From Variimorphobacter saccharofermentans (GTDB lineage Bacteria > Bacillota > Clostridia > Lachnospirales > Lachnospiraceae), in contig NZ_JACEGA010000001.1 of the NCBI RefSeq assembly GCF_014174405.1, forward strand, positions 866,001 to 930,000: a stretch of DNA of 64,000 nucleotides. Reading direction: 5' to 3'. Of the stretch, positions 45,149 to 53,478 are shown one piece after another. Made by a program: the position numbers and the translations under genes. Every line of letters begins with the position of its first letter. Positions within the stretch are counted from its first letter, which is position 1. A model generated the notes under the pieces. The model searched no databases. It was not told where the DNA came from and saw nothing but the letters and a program-made list of their open reading frames with translations.

Positions 45149-45244
45149 TAAGATTTTCTAAATGGCGAAATCACTAAAAAGATTATTTCTTCGGATTTTC
45201 CCGCATATGATAGGATAGAACAGAACGAGTAAAGGGGAAAATCA

Positions 45245-46135
45245 TTGAAAAATAAGTCTTACAGTGGCATCGCCATTTTTATACTGTTTTTTATTTTAAT
45301 GCTTCTTGGAATCAATCTTAATAAGGACGAATTAGAACCGGAACAGAAAAGCACTTGGAAAGAGTTAAAGAGCATTGAACTGATGGCTATACTGGAAAAT
45401 GAGATGAAAAGGGAGGATTCAGGCAGTAGCCAGACAAGTACGGAGGATTTACCGGATTATACGCAGATGTTTCCTGATCTATATACGGTGTATTCGACTC
45501 CTGTAAAAATGGATAAGGGTAAGAAAATTGCATATCTCACTTTTGATGATGGGCCGAGCAAGAATACCTATGAGGTACTGGACATTCTGGAAGAGAGAGA
45601 CATCAAGGCAACCTTTTTTATTGTGGGGAGTGCTATTAATGATAAGAATGAAGCCACTCTGAAAAGAATGGTTCATGAGGGACATACCATAGGAATACAT
45701 ACATACTCCCATATGTGTAATGAGATATACTGCTCTGTTGAACGATTTCTGGATGACTTTAATACTGTATACCAGCAGATCTACGATATCACGGGAGAAA
45801 GAGTGAACATTTATCGGTTCCCATGGGGGAGCAATAATGGATATAGTAAGGGAATTAAGGATGCTCTTATGGAGGAAATGGAACGCCGTGGCTTTTCCTG
45901 CTACGATTGGAATGTCAGTGCCAATGATTCAGTGGGAAACCCCACACCGTACTCTATTCGAAGTAATATTAAGAAGGATCTGAACCGACAGGATTATCCC
46001 ATTATCCTAATGCATGATTCCAGCATCAATGATCTAACCGTGAAGATGCTGCCGGATATCATCGATATGATACAGGAGGAAGGATTTGAATTCGACACCC
46101 TGGATAACAGAGTACCTTACCAATTCCAGTGGTGA
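45245..46135 (+). CDS. Polysaccharide deacetylase
   Basis: This 296-residue protein starts at TTG 45245 behind AAAGGGG. A single N-terminal membrane segment (GIAIFILFFILMLLGINL, about 8-25) anchors the NodB domain outside the cell. NodB motifs are TFDDGPSKNT (Asp-Asp pair), GIHTYSHMC (His pair) and RFPWGSNN. It probably removes acetyl groups from peptidoglycan or another cell-wall glycan. It is followed by the repeat cluster at 46177. Confidence 0.9.
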   Translation: MKNKSYSGIAIFILFFILMLLGINLNKDELEPEQKSTWKELKSIELMAILENEMKREDSGSSQTSTEDLPDYTQMFPDLYTVYSTPVKMDKGKKIAYLTFDDGPSKNTYEVLDILEERDIKATFFIVGSAINDKNEATLKRMVHEGHTIGIHTYSHMCNEIYCSVERFLDDFNTVYQQIYDITGERVNIYRFPWGSNNGYSKGIKDALMEEMERRGFSCYDWNVSANDSVGNPTPYSIRSNIKKDLNRQDYPIILMHDSSINDLTVKMLPDIIDMIQEEGFEFDTLDNRVPYQFQW

Positions 46136-46176
46136 ATCTAAATGGAACATATATGATAAGTGGAATTAGTATGATA

Positions 46177-46390
46177 AGTGGCACTAACACAATCTGGGAT
46201 GGGGCCATATGACTTACCTCACACACAGACGGAAGTACATATTACTGATTTTGAATGCCTCAGGCGAATATTTATATTCGCATACGAACAATAAATTTTC
46301 GCCTGATTCATTCAAAATACAGCAACATGTTCTTCCGACAGTGCATTATGGTAAGTCATATGCCCGTTCCCAGATTGTGTAAGTGCCACT
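46177..46390. repeat. Palindromic MITE-like element (family A)
   Basis: The outer ends AGTGGCACTAACACAATCTG (46177-46196) and its near complement CAGATTGTGTAAGTGCCACT (46371-46390) bound a 214-bp sequence. Arms continue inward as CATATGACTTACC, CGGAAG, TTTTGAATG and TCAGGCGAA, with gaps, to a centre near 46284. No ORF is inside. A partial relative lies at 63944-64000. Confidence 0.75.
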
Positions 46391-46634
46391 AAATTTACAT
46401 AGTGAGGAATATCATCAATAGTTAGTCACGATTCTGTAAGTGTTGTGTAAGTGCCACTAAATTTACATAGTGAGGAATATCATCAATAGTTAGTCACGAT
46501 TCTGTAAGTGTTGTGTAAGTGCCACTAAATTTATATAGTGAGGGATATCATCAATAATTAGTCGTGATTCTGTAAGTGTTGTACAAGTGTCACTAAATAT
46601 ATTAATTATTAGTCATGATCCTATAAGTGTAGGT
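46375..46634 (+). repeat. 68-bp tandem repeat, about 3.8 copies
   Basis: Units start at TTGTGTAAGTGCCACTAAAT at 46375, 46443 and 46511, and as a degenerate TTGTACAAGTGTCAC at 46579. The first two copies are identical; the third differs at four positions; the fourth has a deletion. The unit begins in the right end of the palindromic element, which shares GTGTAAGTGCCACT. No ORF runs through it. Confidence 0.9.
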
Positions 46635-46658
46635 TTGCAATATAACTGAATTTTGGTG

Positions 46659-47954
46659 TTATTCTGCCATTCTGGTTACTGCAACATATATACCGGAGAT
46701 TTTGTACCAGGTGGCAAAGTCCACAATTCCATTGGCGGGTAAGTCGAATATTTGCTGGAAGGCTTTTACGGCATCCGCTGTTTGCTGTGTGTATTGGCCG
46801 TTTACGGCTACTTTTGGAATAATACTATAAGTATTTGAAATGCTGTTTAACTGTTCCTGAATCATCCGAACATTATTACCGTATGCACCGATGTTCAGAT
46901 TTTGGCCGGGCCAGGAGGCAGGAACACCGGATACTTCAGGCGCGGTGTTGATATAGATGGAATCCCCATAGAAATGCCGCAATATTTCAATGGCACTTCG
47001 ACCTTGATCTCCTAACTCTTTTGATCCCCATTGTGTCATCCAGTTGGGGCATTGCACGTTATTACCGTCACAATATTGGGTTAGAATGGGCTGTTTTATA
47101 TTGGGTCGGGACAAATAGTTGTTGAATATCTGGTCGACTATCAGTCCAATATTACTGAAGATGTTTCTGCCGGGGATCCATTTGTGATCAAAGGCGGTTG
47201 AGGAGGTAATAGTGAAGTTAAATCCCTGATTACGGTACCATTCAGTAAATACCCGATTTAGGGTAAATGATAAAATTGCTAGTATATTGGCAGTTATGGT
47301 TGCTTCGGGCCAGGTAGCATATATCTCACTGGAGGCAACATTTTTAATATAATCTCGAAAGCGTTCATAATGGTTTGCAGCAGAGGTATCCGTTGGAGGG
47401 CCATCATGAACGATAACAAATTCAGGTATCACAACCTGACTTAATACAATTTCGCCGGTCTCAGCAGTGTCTTTTATTTCACTTTCAGCAATTTTAGGAG
47501 GATAGTCACCGAATAAGGTATGTGGAGGAATCACATAGAGTGTGCCCCTATCATCCGGGCCTGCCTCCCTCATGGAAGCATTTTGTAAGGCAGTAACATT
47601 CGGGAATATCTCAGCATTGTGTATCGTAATCGGGGTAAAGTTGGCGGATGATATGTTCAGGGTATATTCCGTATAGGGTTGCTCTGTGGAGGGAGCAAGA
47701 CTATAATCGATGGGTGGAGCGGGTAGTTCGACTTCCTGGGTAAGTCCCGATTCATCAGTAGTTAATTCGTCAAGTACAGTTTCGGAGTCATTTGGAGGTG
47801 ATACACGAACGGTAGCGTTCTCAACCGGAGCCATTCCCTGTGTGGTTACACGGACTCGAAGCCGGCCTAAATTCTGGGTTCCCATTTCTGCTGGATATAT
47901 TCGTGTCGTATTTTTATTTAAAACAGGGTGAAAAGGAGAACTCATAATACTCAT
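46659..47954 (-). CDS. SleC-like spore cortex-lytic/peptidoglycan-binding protein, copy 1
   Basis: This 431-residue protein matches the size of SleC (about 430-440). An N-terminal carboxypeptidase-regulatory-like domain (22-115) precedes a SpoIID/SleC-like catalytic region. This begins FVIVHDGPPTDTSAANHYER and continues SEIYATWPEATITANILAIL, SFTLNRVFTEWYRNQGFNFT and LTQYCDGNNVQCPNWMTQWG. The C-terminal part is a PG_binding_1 domain (DNVRMIQEQL-like segment with TADAVKAFQQIFDLPANGIVD). SleC cleaves spore cortex after proteolytic activation during germination. The near-twin lies 61 bp upstream. Confidence 0.85.
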   Translation of the reverse strand: MSIMSSPFHPVLNKNTTRIYPAEMGTQNLGRLRVRVTTQGMAPVENATVRVSPPNDSETVLDELTTDESGLTQEVELPAPPIDYSLAPSTEQPYTEYTLNISSANFTPITIHNAEIFPNVTALQNASMREAGPDDRGTLYVIPPHTLFGDYPPKIAESEIKDTAETGEIVLSQVVIPEFVIVHDGPPTDTSAANHYERFRDYIKNVASSEIYATWPEATITANILAILSFTLNRVFTEWYRNQGFNFTITSSTAFDHKWIPGRNIFSNIGLIVDQIFNNYLSRPNIKQPILTQYCDGNNVQCPNWMTQWGSKELGDQGRSAIEILRHFYGDSIYINTAPEVSGVPASWPGQNLNIGAYGNNVRMIQEQLNSISNTYSIIPKVAVNGQYTQQTADAVKAFQQIFDLPANGIVDFATWYKISGIYVAVTRMAE

Positions 47955-48015
47955 ATTTCATTACCTCAATCTTCCATTATTAATAAAATATGAAGTGATT
48001 TTATGATTGTGATAA

Positions 48016-49311
48016 TTATACGCCAATTCGGGTAACTCCAACGTAAATATTGGAGATTTTATACCAGGTGGCCAGATCTACTATGCCTGTAACCGGAAGA
48101 GTGAATATTCTCTGAAATGCTCTTACTGCCTCTGCGGTTTTTGGACCATAAATTCCGTCAACAGCAATTTTAGGAATTGCAGAATACACCTGAGCAATCC
48201 GATTCAGTTGTTCCTGAATCATCCTCACACTGTCACCCCGTGAGCCAGTGGTAAGATTCTGTCCGGGCCAGGAACGGGGAACACCGGATACCTCAGGAGC
48301 AGTATTGATATAGATGGAGCTTCCGTAATAGTGACGAAGAATTTGAATCGCGGTGTATCCTTGGTCACCCAGAGATTTTGAACCCCATTGTGTCATCCAT
48401 CCTGGACATTGTGTTCGATTACCATCACAATACTGGGTCAGAATTGGCTGTCTGACATTTGGGCGGGATAAATAGTTGGTAAAGACGGAGTCAACTAATA
48501 CTCCGATATTCGTAAAAATATTCCTTCCATTAATCCATTTATGGTCATATGCAGTCGAAGAGGTGATGGTGAAATTATAGCCTTGATTACGATACCATTC
48601 AGTATATACACGGTTCAGAGTAAAGGACAATATTGCTAAAATATTGGCGTATATTGATGCTTCCGGCCAGGTTGCATAAATTTCGCTACAAGCTACATTC
48701 TTGATATAGTCGCGGAATCGAACATAATGATTGGTGGCATTTGATGCAGGAGGACCGTCATGTACAATAACAAACTCCGGAATTACCACGCGGCTTAATA
48801 CAATCTCTCCAGTCTCCCCCGTGGGTTTGATCTCATCCTCCGGTATTTTAGGAGGATAATCTGCATATAGGGTATGAGGTTCAATTACAAAAACCTCTTC
48901 TGAGACTTCATCGGTCTCGACTGGATTCAATTCTGCATTTTGCTCTGAAACTATCTCAGGCAGAATTTCAATGTTGGAATATACGGCGCTCTCATGACCG
49001 GGAGCGGATATCGTAAGGTCATATACAGAATACGGTTGTACATCGGAGGGCTCCAGGCTATAGCTGATTGGCGGTGCTGGAAGCTCAATTTCTTCGGTAA
49101 GACCTGAGGAATCTGTAGTTAATCGTTCTAAGGTAAGTGTGGGATCGGAGGGTGAGGAGATGGATACGGTAGCATTTTCAATTGGTATAAATCCCGGAGC
49201 ATTACAGCGGATACGAAGACGTCCGAAGGATTGTGTCTCCATTTGGGCAGGATATATCCTAGTGTAATCAAACGATTTTACATTATTAATGTTTGATGGC
49301 CTCTGTTGCAT
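48016..49311 (-). CDS. SleC-like spore cortex-lytic/peptidoglycan-binding protein, copy 2
   Basis: This is also 431 residues, with the same domain order as the gene at 46659. There is an N-terminal domain with AQMETQSFGRLRIRC, the catalytic region (FVIVHDGPPASNATNHYVRF, SEIYATWPEASIYANILAIL, LTQYCDGNRTQCPGWMTQWG) and a C-terminal PG_binding_1 domain (TAEAVRAFQRIFTLPVTGIV). The twin genes are tandem on the minus strand, so recent-to-moderate duplication is likely; they differ mainly in the N-terminal 160 residues. I see no adjacent Csp protease gene. Confidence 0.85.
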   Translation of the reverse strand: MQQRPSNINNVKSFDYTRIYPAQMETQSFGRLRIRCNAPGFIPIENATVSISSPSDPTLTLERLTTDSSGLTEEIELPAPPISYSLEPSDVQPYSVYDLTISAPGHESAVYSNIEILPEIVSEQNAELNPVETDEVSEEVFVIEPHTLYADYPPKIPEDEIKPTGETGEIVLSRVVIPEFVIVHDGPPASNATNHYVRFRDYIKNVACSEIYATWPEASIYANILAILSFTLNRVYTEWYRNQGYNFTITSSTAYDHKWINGRNIFTNIGVLVDSVFTNYLSRPNVRQPILTQYCDGNRTQCPGWMTQWGSKSLGDQGYTAIQILRHYYGSSIYINTAPEVSGVPRSWPGQNLTTGSRGDSVRMIQEQLNRIAQVYSAIPKIAVDGIYGPKTAEAVRAFQRIFTLPVTGIVDLATWYKISNIYVGVTRIGV

Positions 49312-49415
49312 GATTAGACCTCAATTCGCTCATTTTATTAATAGCTTATGTAATGGAAGGAAAAGATGTGAAAGAAACTTCGAAAGAACTAGAATAAGAT
49401 TGCAGAGATGAAATA

Positions 49416-49440
49416 GGGCGTACTGCCAAGCAGTACGCCC
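49416..49440 (-). terminator. Terminator after the Big2 gene
   Basis: GGGCGTACTGC and GCAGTACGCCC form a perfect 11-bp stem around a three-base loop. It lies downstream (minus strand) of the gene at 49489, and the following minus-strand bases read TATTT. Confidence 0.8.
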
Positions 49441-49488
49441 AAAATAATTATGCTATTCTTATCTCAGTATATACTAGATTACTTCATG

Positions 49489-50367
49489 CTATTTTGAGTT
49501 GGCCGTTGCAGCCTCTCTCTTTGCACGAAGCGCAGCTAAATCAAACTTTGCCTCCAAATAACGATTTAGTTTATTAACTGCTTCTGATTTGCTCACATCT
49601 TCAACCTTTGAATTAGTAACATCATCTGTCTTGCCATTGAAGAATGCGTCCAGTGCGTTTGTTAACTCTCCTTCCGAAATCATATCAAGTTCCGGATGAC
49701 TATTGAAGTAATTTTCAAAGCTCGCAGTATCCTCTGGGTTTGTTACAATTACAGAACATACAGCAAATTTCGGAGAGCCATCGGCATTCTTAGCATCGAT
49801 TTCGGCAAACAAATAGGTTAAGCCTAATTTGTTAGCAGTAATACGTCCTCCGGGACTTACATTTACAATGGAGGAATCGTAACTGGAAAATTTAGCTACC
49901 TCTGCAGTGTTACTAGGCTTTAATATTACGTTAAAAAAGTCTGTGGTACCTAAGCCCATTATGATTCTTGACTTAGTGAATTTGACACTAAAGGCCGGAG
50001 GGCCGACAGTAACATCACAGGTTAAAGGGGTTTGACCATTACCATCTTTAATAGTAACTGTAATTGTTGTTGTTCCAACCTTGTTGGCAAGAACCACACC
50101 ATCATCATTAACAGAAGCAATTTCAGAATCACTGGATTTAAAGCTTACTTTTGCATTATCACCAAGATTATAAACCTTGAGTTGGTATGATTTACTCTTA
50201 ACTAATGTAATGCTTTTTAAATTCAATCTGTATTCTTCGTTCTTCTCCTTGCCAACAACACCAGCTTTAGCTGTTGCCACATTGATTGAAAAAACCGGTA
50301 AAAGAAAAGCAGTAAGAAGAAGCAGACAAAGTGTAGTGAAGCATTTACATAATAATTTCCTTATCAT
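49489..50367 (-). CDS. Secreted protein with two Big2 domains
   Basis: This 292-residue protein starts at ATG 50367, seven bases after GGAGG on the minus strand. It has a signal peptide (MIRKLLCKCFTTLCLLLLTA, cleavage near ATAKA). Big2 units at about 40-120 (SFKSSDSEIASVNDDGVVLA) and 122-210 (KFSSYDSSIVNVSPGGRITA) are followed by a helical C-terminal tail with VNKLNRYLEAKFDLAALRAK. No anchor is seen. An adhesive or wall role is inferred from Big2. Confidence 0.78.
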   Translation of the reverse strand: MIRKLLCKCFTTLCLLLLTAFLLPVFSINVATAKAGVVGKEKNEEYRLNLKSITLVKSKSYQLKVYNLGDNAKVSFKSSDSEIASVNDDGVVLANKVGTTTITVTIKDGNGQTPLTCDVTVGPPAFSVKFTKSRIIMGLGTTDFFNVILKPSNTAEVAKFSSYDSSIVNVSPGGRITANKLGLTYLFAEIDAKNADGSPKFAVCSVIVTNPEDTASFENYFNSHPELDMISEGELTNALDAFFNGKTDDVTNSKVEDVSKSEAVNKLNRYLEAKFDLAALRAKREAATANSK

Positions 50368-50878
50368 GGTGCTACCTCCAAATTCTGGAAATTCCTTATG
50401 CCACATCCTATCTATTCTGTAATTATAATAACATTTGATTTTGTCAGAAAAGTGTCATAATGTAAATATTTATATAAATATATAATTTCTTCACATGATG
50501 ATCACCAGAATAAACCTATCGAATCATGATAAAACACTGAAATGTCAAGGGTTGTAGAAATTTGAAAAATAATGTAAAGACGATTTTTGTAAGAGTTGTA
50601 AAAGATACAAAGATTTTATATAAGTTTTTCTACTTGTTTTCACCCTATAATATAATATATAATAAAATAGAAATAGATTTGCCCTATATGTGACATAAAA
50701 TGAAATAGTACTCGAAGAATATGTTCGGGTCCATTTAGTCTGTCGTTAAAGTATAAGTTGTATGGGCAAGTTCATTTCAAAATATAAAGAGCAGGAATGA
50801 ATTCTGCTTAATATTACACTTGTTTTAAGAATACACTTAGGATGAACGGGAAAAGAACTATGAAGGGAGATTTTGATA
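50368..50878. other. 511-bp AT-rich intergenic region
   Basis: This lies between the divergent Big2 gene and the two-component operon. It contains many A/T tracts and TATA-like stretches around 50460-50670, and no ORF, tRNA or strong hairpin that I can see. It must hold the two divergent promoters, but none stands out as consensus. Confidence 0.5.
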
Positions 50879-51574
50879 ATGCAGCATATATTAATCGCTG
50901 ACGATAATCGTGATATTACTGATATTTTATCTACTTACTCCAGAATGGAAGGCTTTGAACCGGTTGTTGCTGGTGACGGGGAAGAAGCGATCAAACTGTT
51001 TACTCAGTACAATCCTGAAGTGGTATTATTGGATGTTATGATGCCGAAGGAAGACGGATATGAGGTCTGCAGGAAAATCCGAAGCAAGTCAAATGTACCG
51101 GTTATTTTAATCACTGCCAGAGGAGAAGATTTTGACAAAATCATGGGTCTGGATATCGGCGCCGATGATTATATTGTAAAACCATTCAGCCCCAGAGAGG
51201 TTATGGCAAGAGTAAGAGCTGTAATGAGAAGGATTACGAAATCAACGAAGGATACTTCTTCAGAAAATGTTCTGGTTATTGGAAATCTGGAGATTAATTT
51301 GGAAGAGTATACCTTACATATAGGTGGAACTAAAATTTCACTTACCAAAAAAGAAATTGAAACCATGTGGACATTAGCCTCCAATCCCAATAAGGTATTT
51401 ACCAGGGATAATCTGTTGGACAGCTTATGGGGCTTTGACTATTATGGCGATAGCAGGACCGTTGATTCACATATTAAACGCCTTCGTTCAAAGCTTGACA
51501 CGATGGAACATCCTGAATGGAGCATTAAAACGATATGGGGTGTAGGCTATAAGTTCGAAATAGAAGAGAAGTAG
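50879..51574 (+). CDS. OmpR-family response regulator
   Basis: This 231-residue protein has a receiver domain (acidic pocket DD at 9-10, acceptor Asp in LLDVMMPKEDG, Lys in IVKPFSPREVMAR) and a C-terminal winged helix (LTKKEIETMWTLASNPNKVF, then VDSHIKRLRSKL). ATG 50879 is chosen with AGGGAGA eight bases upstream; the TTG at 50873 is too close to it. The kinase gene follows eight bases after the stop. Confidence 0.92.
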   Translation: MQHILIADDNRDITDILSTYSRMEGFEPVVAGDGEEAIKLFTQYNPEVVLLDVMMPKEDGYEVCRKIRSKSNVPVILITARGEDFDKIMGLDIGADDYIVKPFSPREVMARVRAVMRRITKSTKDTSSENVLVIGNLEINLEEYTLHIGGTKISLTKKEIETMWTLASNPNKVFTRDNLLDSLWGFDYYGDSRTVDSHIKRLRSKLDTMEHPEWSIKTIWGVGYKFEIEEK

Positions 51575-51582
51575 GCGATCAG

Positions 51583-53079
51583 ATGGAGAATGAAAATAAG
51601 GTCAAGATATACAATCGCCTGTTCTTTAAACTGTATATTAATTACGCAGTAATGCTATTGGTTACGGCACTGTTGATTGGTCTGATCTTCATGAAGCTAT
51701 ATGAGGATCAGACGATGAATAATACAATTCATCAGTTGCAGGTTCAGGCAGAAAATATAGCAAATGCTACTACAAAAAAATACATCAAAACCGGTAAGTC
51801 GGACAATTATCTCGAGTATATCAATACGATTACCGAAGTAAATGGTTGGGATATCTGGACAGTATCGAATCCAAATGCATCGAATCCCATGAGTGAGGCC
51901 ATGAATAATAGCATAACCTTTGAAGAATTTCTGGCTGATGACGAGTATGCAGAGTATGTGAAGATACTGAAGGATGTATTTGAGAATGAGACCTGGAGTT
52001 ATGCCAAGGGTGATGATGAGATCTATCAAATGCCCACTATTACCATCGGATATCCAATTTACGGTATTGACCGAGAGGTAGTTGGTGCTGTTCTGATTAA
52101 GCAGATGGTGGAAGGGCAGAATGAAATAATTTCAGGTAGCTTGAAATTGATTGTCATCAGTATTGTAGTGTCCCTTGCTATATCTTTTATTATTGTAATC
52201 ATATTTGCCACGGAGTTATCGATGCCTATTTCGCGGATGAGATTAACAGCGCTGGAATTAGCAGCGGGTAATTATCATAGTAAAACAGGAATCAACCGGG
52301 ATGATGAAATCGGTGATCTGGCAAAAACCGTAGATATTCTTTCTGAGAAGCTTTTAGAAAATGATATTCAGCGTAAAAATCTGGATCAGATGCGCTTAGA
52401 TTTTTTTGCAAATGTTTCCCATGAGCTAAGAACACCCATCACGGTAATCAGAGCATATACAGAAACTCTGGCGGATGGTGTGGTGAAGGAAGAGGATAAG
52501 ATTACACAGTACTACGAACGAATGCTTTCTGAATGTAAATCCATGGAGAGACTAGTAGGAGACTTGTTAATTCTTTCAAAAATGCAGAATCCCGATTTTG
52601 CTATTGAGAAGGAACCGGTTAATCTGGTTCAGGTTATGGAGGATATTATTCGTAGCGCCAGTGCAATTGCAGAAAAGAAAAATATTAAAATTGACGTAGA
52701 AAAGAATCAACCAGTAATCATGATATTAGGTGATTATGATCGGCTTCGACAAATGTTTATGGTAATACTTGATAATGCCATAAAGTTCTCGGACGAGAAT
52801 AAAACCGTTCACATAAATCTATTGAAGTCGGACAAAATATTAGTATCCATTAAAGATGAAGGTATCGGAATTGACAAAGCGGATATAGCAAATATATTTG
52901 AAAAATTTTATAAATCAAATTTACGCCAGAACGCTAGTGGAACCGGTCTTGGTTTAGCTATTGCAAAACAGATCGCTCTTAAGCATGATGGTAATATCGA
53001 GGTTGAATCTACATTGGGACAAGGAACGATCTTCACTTTTGAATTCCCGCTGTTCGAAATGGAGTCTAATTGTAACTAG
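51583..53079 (+). CDS. Membrane sensor histidine kinase with HAMP domain
   Basis: This 498-residue protein has TM1 at about 15-37, an extracytoplasmic sensor (about 38-183), TM2 at about 185-208 and HAMP at 210-262. HisKA has the acceptor His in FFANVSHELRTPITVIRAYT (about residue 280), and HATPase has DNAIKFSD, DEGIGID and GTGLGLAI. It is the partner of the OmpR regulator just upstream, a PhoR-like arrangement. The signal is unknown. Confidence 0.92.
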   Translation: MENENKVKIYNRLFFKLYINYAVMLLVTALLIGLIFMKLYEDQTMNNTIHQLQVQAENIANATTKKYIKTGKSDNYLEYINTITEVNGWDIWTVSNPNASNPMSEAMNNSITFEEFLADDEYAEYVKILKDVFENETWSYAKGDDEIYQMPTITIGYPIYGIDREVVGAVLIKQMVEGQNEIISGSLKLIVISIVVSLAISFIIVIIFATELSMPISRMRLTALELAAGNYHSKTGINRDDEIGDLAKTVDILSEKLLENDIQRKNLDQMRLDFFANVSHELRTPITVIRAYTETLADGVVKEEDKITQYYERMLSECKSMERLVGDLLILSKMQNPDFAIEKEPVNLVQVMEDIIRSASAIAEKKNIKIDVEKNQPVIMILGDYDRLRQMFMVILDNAIKFSDENKTVHINLLKSDKILVSIKDEGIGIDKADIANIFEKFYKSNLRQNASGTGLGLAIAKQIALKHDGNIEVESTLGQGTIFTFEFPLFEMESNCN

Positions 53080-53153
53080 TTGTAATTGCTTCTAGTAATG
53101 AGATAATATAATCCAAGTAGCAACAGTTACCAAGCAAAAAGTAGACAAAAACC

Positions 53154-53182
53154 TTGAAAAATAGTAGAGAATCATATATAAT
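53154..53182 (+). promoter_or_regulatory. Promoter of 6S RNA
   Basis: TTGAAA (53154-53159) and TATAAT (53177-53182) are 17 bp apart, giving a start near 53189. Confidence 0.8.
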
Positions 53183-53188
53183 AATCTT

Positions 53189-53390
53189 ACAGAAATTCCT
53201 GAGATGTTCGATACTCCTGTCATTTTGAACCTACATGATGATATACGGGATTCCTACATTCTTAAGTGGATGTCAGGCCGCCGTTTGCAGCGGAAGGCAG
53301 AAGCTTATGTGCGGTTACCCACCTAGCTTAGCTAGGAGTCAAAATACAGGAAACGGCATTTTGGGTATACTACTAAGGATAAAGGCGGCC
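53189..53390 (+). ncRNA. ssrS: 6S RNA
   Basis: The transcript starts at a consensus promoter. It has the 6S 5' end (ATTCCTGAGATGTTCG) and the clostridial 3' half: AAGTGGATGTCAGGCCGCCG, GGAAGGCAGAAGCTTATGTG, GGTTACCCACCTAGCT, TAGGAGTCAAAATACAGGAA and CGGCATTTTGGGTAT. It would form the long stem with an open central bubble that mimics a promoter and binds sigma-A RNA polymerase. It lies directly upstream of nadE. I recognised it by similarity of these blocks to other firmicute 6S RNAs; end positions are approximate. Confidence 0.88.
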
Positions 53391-53394
53391 AATG

Positions 53395-53417
53395 GCCGCT
53401 TTTTTTTCCTTGTTTTT
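53395..53417 (+). terminator. Terminator of 6S RNA
   Basis: GCGGCC (53395-53400) and GGCCGC (53404-53409) pair around AAT and are followed by eight T. Confidence 0.92.
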
Positions 53418-53478
53418 TAATACTGAGATAATTATAATAAGGACAGGAATATAATATATAGTACCTAGGAGGCAAGAA

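Noticed and set aside
46177..46634. CRISPR array
   Set aside because: The repeats are 68-bp head-to-tail units with no spacers, and no cas genes are nearby.
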